Assembly: GCA_903833025.1 (NCBI GenBank)
Contig: CAILDT010000038.1
Span: forward strand, 1-7,652
Length of the DNA: 7,652 nt
Reading direction: 5' to 3'
Origin: an uncultured Bacteroidota bacterium
Lineage (GTDB): Bacteria > Bacteroidota > Bacteroidia > 2-12-FULL-35-15
Made by a program: the position numbers and the translations under genes. The first letter of the stretch is position 1. Each line of letters opens with the position of its first letter. Of this stretch, positions 6,390-7,652 are shown in pieces. A model generated the notes under the pieces. The model was not told the DNA's origin and did not search any database. It was given only the letters and a program-made list of their open reading frames with translations.

Positions 6390-7340
6390 TTACTCCTTAA
6401 CAAGTTTCAACACCTGCTTTCTTTCATCTGCTATTACAGTAACAAAATACAACCCGGGCGGTTGGTTTAAGGTTAGATTTATCAGGTTGGTTTCTTTTTC
6501 TTTTAAAGCAAACATAGTTTGCCCAATTATATTAGTTATTTCTATTTCTACACTTTTATATTCTTTATTTAGGTTAATGCTAAACTCCCCATCATTAGGG
6601 TTTGGATAAACTCCTAACTCATCATTCTTAATTCCTAATTCCGTTTCCCCTGCCGTAAGCGTACAATCAACAATACTTACATCATCTATATAGTAATAAG
6701 CGCCATTTGCGTTTGTGTGATGAGCTATATAGATTGTATCTGTATTAGCATCAGTAAAAAAATTACCAATAGTAATATATTGTTCGCCGCCGTGCGCTAT
6801 ATATATCCCAGAAACCATTGTCCATCCCGCTGTATCAGATATTATAGAAGTATCATTTATTTGGGGTATATACGCATAAGGATTAGGAGAAACTGGGGGA
6901 ATAGGAACGGAATCAGAAATATACATACCTATATTATTAGTAGCTATATTTAAAATATTACATAAACCAACATAAAATTGAACGCAATATTTATGATTTG
7001 GCAATAATGTCGAATCTATTTTTTCTTGTATGTATTCTCTACCAGCTGGATAAGATAAGAATCCTGCATAAGCAACTCCTGAATGTGCATATTGCCATCC
7101 CGCAAAGTTGCTGGGTACACCAACAATGTTGGAAGTACACGAATTAAAATAATCTGAACTTCCGTATGCAGGTTCATACCAATTTTCACAAGACGCTGGT
7201 ATTATCATTCTTCCTGCTCCATTTGGGCAGTGTATAGTATCTTCAAACGAGGGGTTTGCAACAAGGTTTACTTGTGCATAAGCGGAAAGGCACTGAAATA
7301 AATTCAGCAGAACTAATGATATAAATATATATTTTTTCAT
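6390..7340 (-). CDS. Secreted protein with N-terminal carbohydrate-binding-like domain and type A T9SS sorting domain
   Basis: The chosen start at 7340 gives 316 residues beginning MKKYIFISLVLLNLFQCLSAYAQ, a clean Sec signal peptide cut near residue 22. An in-frame ATG at 7391 would add 17 residues encoded by the terminator hairpin and is rejected. The mature N-terminus NLVANPSFED, followed by W-EP-YGSSDYFN-C, VGVP-N-G-Q-A-SGVAYAGF, REYIQEKI, and the closing GGEQYITIGNF and YYYIDDVSIVDC, forms a pattern seen in Bacteroidota surface proteins, probably a galactose-binding-like beta-sandwich. The last 75 or so residues (LGVYPNPNDGEFSINL … GLYFVTVIADERKQVLKLVKE) are a type A T9SS sorting domain. 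The protein should be exported to the outer membrane surface or medium. No catalytic motif was recognised, so the function may be binding. It is probably transcribed alone from the promoter in the hairpin just upstream. Confidence 0.88.
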   Translation of the reverse strand: MKKYIFISLVLLNLFQCLSAYAQVNLVANPSFEDTIHCPNGAGRMIIPASCENWYEPAYGSSDYFNSCTSNIVGVPSNFAGWQYAHSGVAYAGFLSYPAGREYIQEKIDSTLLPNHKYCVQFYVGLCNILNIATNNIGMYISDSVPIPPVSPNPYAYIPQINDTSIISDTAGWTMVSGIYIAHGGEQYITIGNFFTDANTDTIYIAHHTNANGAYYYIDDVSIVDCTLTAGETELGIKNDELGVYPNPNDGEFSINLNKEYKSVEIEITNIIGQTMFALKEKETNLINLTLNQPPGLYFVTVIADERKQVLKLVKE

Positions 7341-7347
7341 AGTTTTA

Positions 7348-7383
7348 AAAAACCCTTTACACAAAAGTATGTAAAGGGTTTTT
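7348..7383 (-). terminator. Strong intrinsic terminator of the right-edge T9SS cargo fragment
   Basis: AAAAACCCTTTAC (7348-7360) and GTAAAGGGTTTTT (7371-7383) are perfect 13-bp complementary arms around a 10-nt loop. The A-arm and T-arm make it functional in either direction. On the minus strand it lies 15 nt past the stop of the T9SS fragment (7398-7400) and ends in a T-run. It ends only 7 nt before the ATG of the 6390-7340 gene. Confidence 0.8.
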
Positions 7384-7392
7384 AGTATCAAA
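7362..7392 (-). promoter_or_regulatory. Bacteroidota promoter nested in the terminator hairpin
   Basis: On the minus strand TTTG (7392-7389) is followed after 19 nt by TACTTTTG (7369-7362), matching the Bacteroidota consensus -33 TTTG and -7 TAnnTTTG with normal spacing. The -7 box is in the hairpin loop. Transcription starting a few bases downstream would give a leader of about 15-20 nt to the ATG at 7340. That leader lacks one hairpin arm, so the new transcript would not be terminated. Confidence 0.6.
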
Positions 7393-7397
7393 ATTTA

Positions 7398-7490
7398 TTA
7401 TTTCATTATTATTAATTTATCCATCTTCATTTTCTTATTGTTTACTTTTATTTCATAAAAATAAACTCCTGAACTGATTAATAAATTAAG
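7398..7490 (-). CDS. 3' fragment of a T9SS type A cargo gene (truncated at a junction)
   Basis: The last 25-30 residues, LISSGVYFYEIKVNNKKM and then KMDKLIIMK, are the terminal part of a type A T9SS sorting domain (compare the consensus SGVYFY-I … KKLII). Further upstream the frame stays open to 7601 but reads as antisense to a LuxR HTH and has no sorting-domain or cargo character. The gene body is therefore missing. A strong terminator follows directly, which supports this being a genuine gene 3' end. The ATG at 7601 is not a real start. Confidence 0.72.
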   Translation of the reverse strand, partial: LNLLISSGVYFYEIKVNNKKMKMDKLIIMK

Positions 7491-7652
7491 AAAAAAGCAT
7501 ACTATATTTACCAACCCTGAAGAAATAGTGCTGGAAGCAGATGAAATAACTTTACTAAATCTAACGATGGGAGGGTATAGCATTAATGCAATAGCTGACA
7601 AGATGCATATAACTAATAAAACAGTGTATAGAACTAAACAAAAAATGACAAT
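7486..7652 (+). CDS. LuxR/FixJ-type HTH fragment, 5' truncated and running off the right edge
   Basis: The plus-strand frame, open from 7465, encodes LRKKHTIFTNPEEIVLEADE, then ITLLNLTMGG-YSINAIADKMHITNKTVYRTKQKM. This matches the four-helix LuxR DNA-binding domain: E..LL.L…GYS...IA..M.I..KTV...K. In such proteins the domain is C-terminal to a receiver or other sensor, and that part is absent: a stop at 7462-7464 closes the frame and the sequence to the left belongs to the T9SS fragment on the other strand. GTG at 7528 is the only plausible internal start, so a free-standing small HTH protein is possible but unlikely. Confidence 0.68.

Noticed and set aside
7391..7391. An upstream ATG at 7391 as start of the type A cargo protein
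   Set aside because: It would put the terminator hairpin and the promoter inside the coding region and place 17 extra residues before a clean signal peptide that starts at 7340.
1..7652. tRNA, rRNA, insertion sequence or attachment-site features
   Set aside because: No cloverleaf, conserved rRNA segment, transposase frame or flanking inverted-repeat pair was recognised by eye on either strand.

Overview
The window reads as AT-rich Bacteroidota DNA. Three things point there: type IX secretion system (T9SS) cargo with both type A and type B C-terminal sorting domains, a PorP/SprF-family outer-membrane protein, and promoter-like TAnnTTTG elements in place of sigma70 boxes. The lineage cannot be fixed below phylum from this sequence. 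All complete genes lie on the minus strand, so transcription runs from right to left.

Reading in that direction: (1) At the right edge, about 7398-7490, is only the 3' end of a T9SS type A cargo gene. It abuts the 3' part of an unrelated LuxR-type HTH gene on the plus strand (about 7486-7652, running off the window). Both lack their 5' parts, so this is a rearrangement or assembly junction. (2) A 13-bp terminator hairpin (7348-7383) follows; its loop holds a Bacteroidota -7 promoter element. (3) At 6390-7340 is a secreted protein with a type A sorting domain. (4) A 225-bp intergenic stretch (6165-6389) carries a palindrome, three 21-bp tandem repeats and an inverted repeat, ahead of (5) an orphan OmpR/PhoB-family response regulator (5466-6164). 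(6) A large hairpin (5369-5408) separates this from (7) a giant adhesin-like gene (1209-5320). It has a signal peptide, a DUF7948-like domain, a propeller-like region, eight SprB repeats, an Ig-like linker and a type B (CHU_C) sorting domain. It is split in two frames by an apparent 25-nt loss inside repeat 4. (8) 24 bp further on is a PorP/SprF-family gene (111-1184). (9) At the left edge a minus-strand start (MKKV...) may begin another gene.

The core unit is the adhesin plus PorP/SprF pair. Type B T9SS cargo such as SprB of Flavobacterium needs a cognate SprF-like outer-membrane protein, and the tight co-directional arrangement here fits such a cargo-partner operon. No clearly new defence or mobile system was seen. 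The points most worth checking are the exact 25-nt repeat-unit deletion, the promoter nested in a terminator, the 21-bp repeats upstream of the response regulator, and the chimeric right end.
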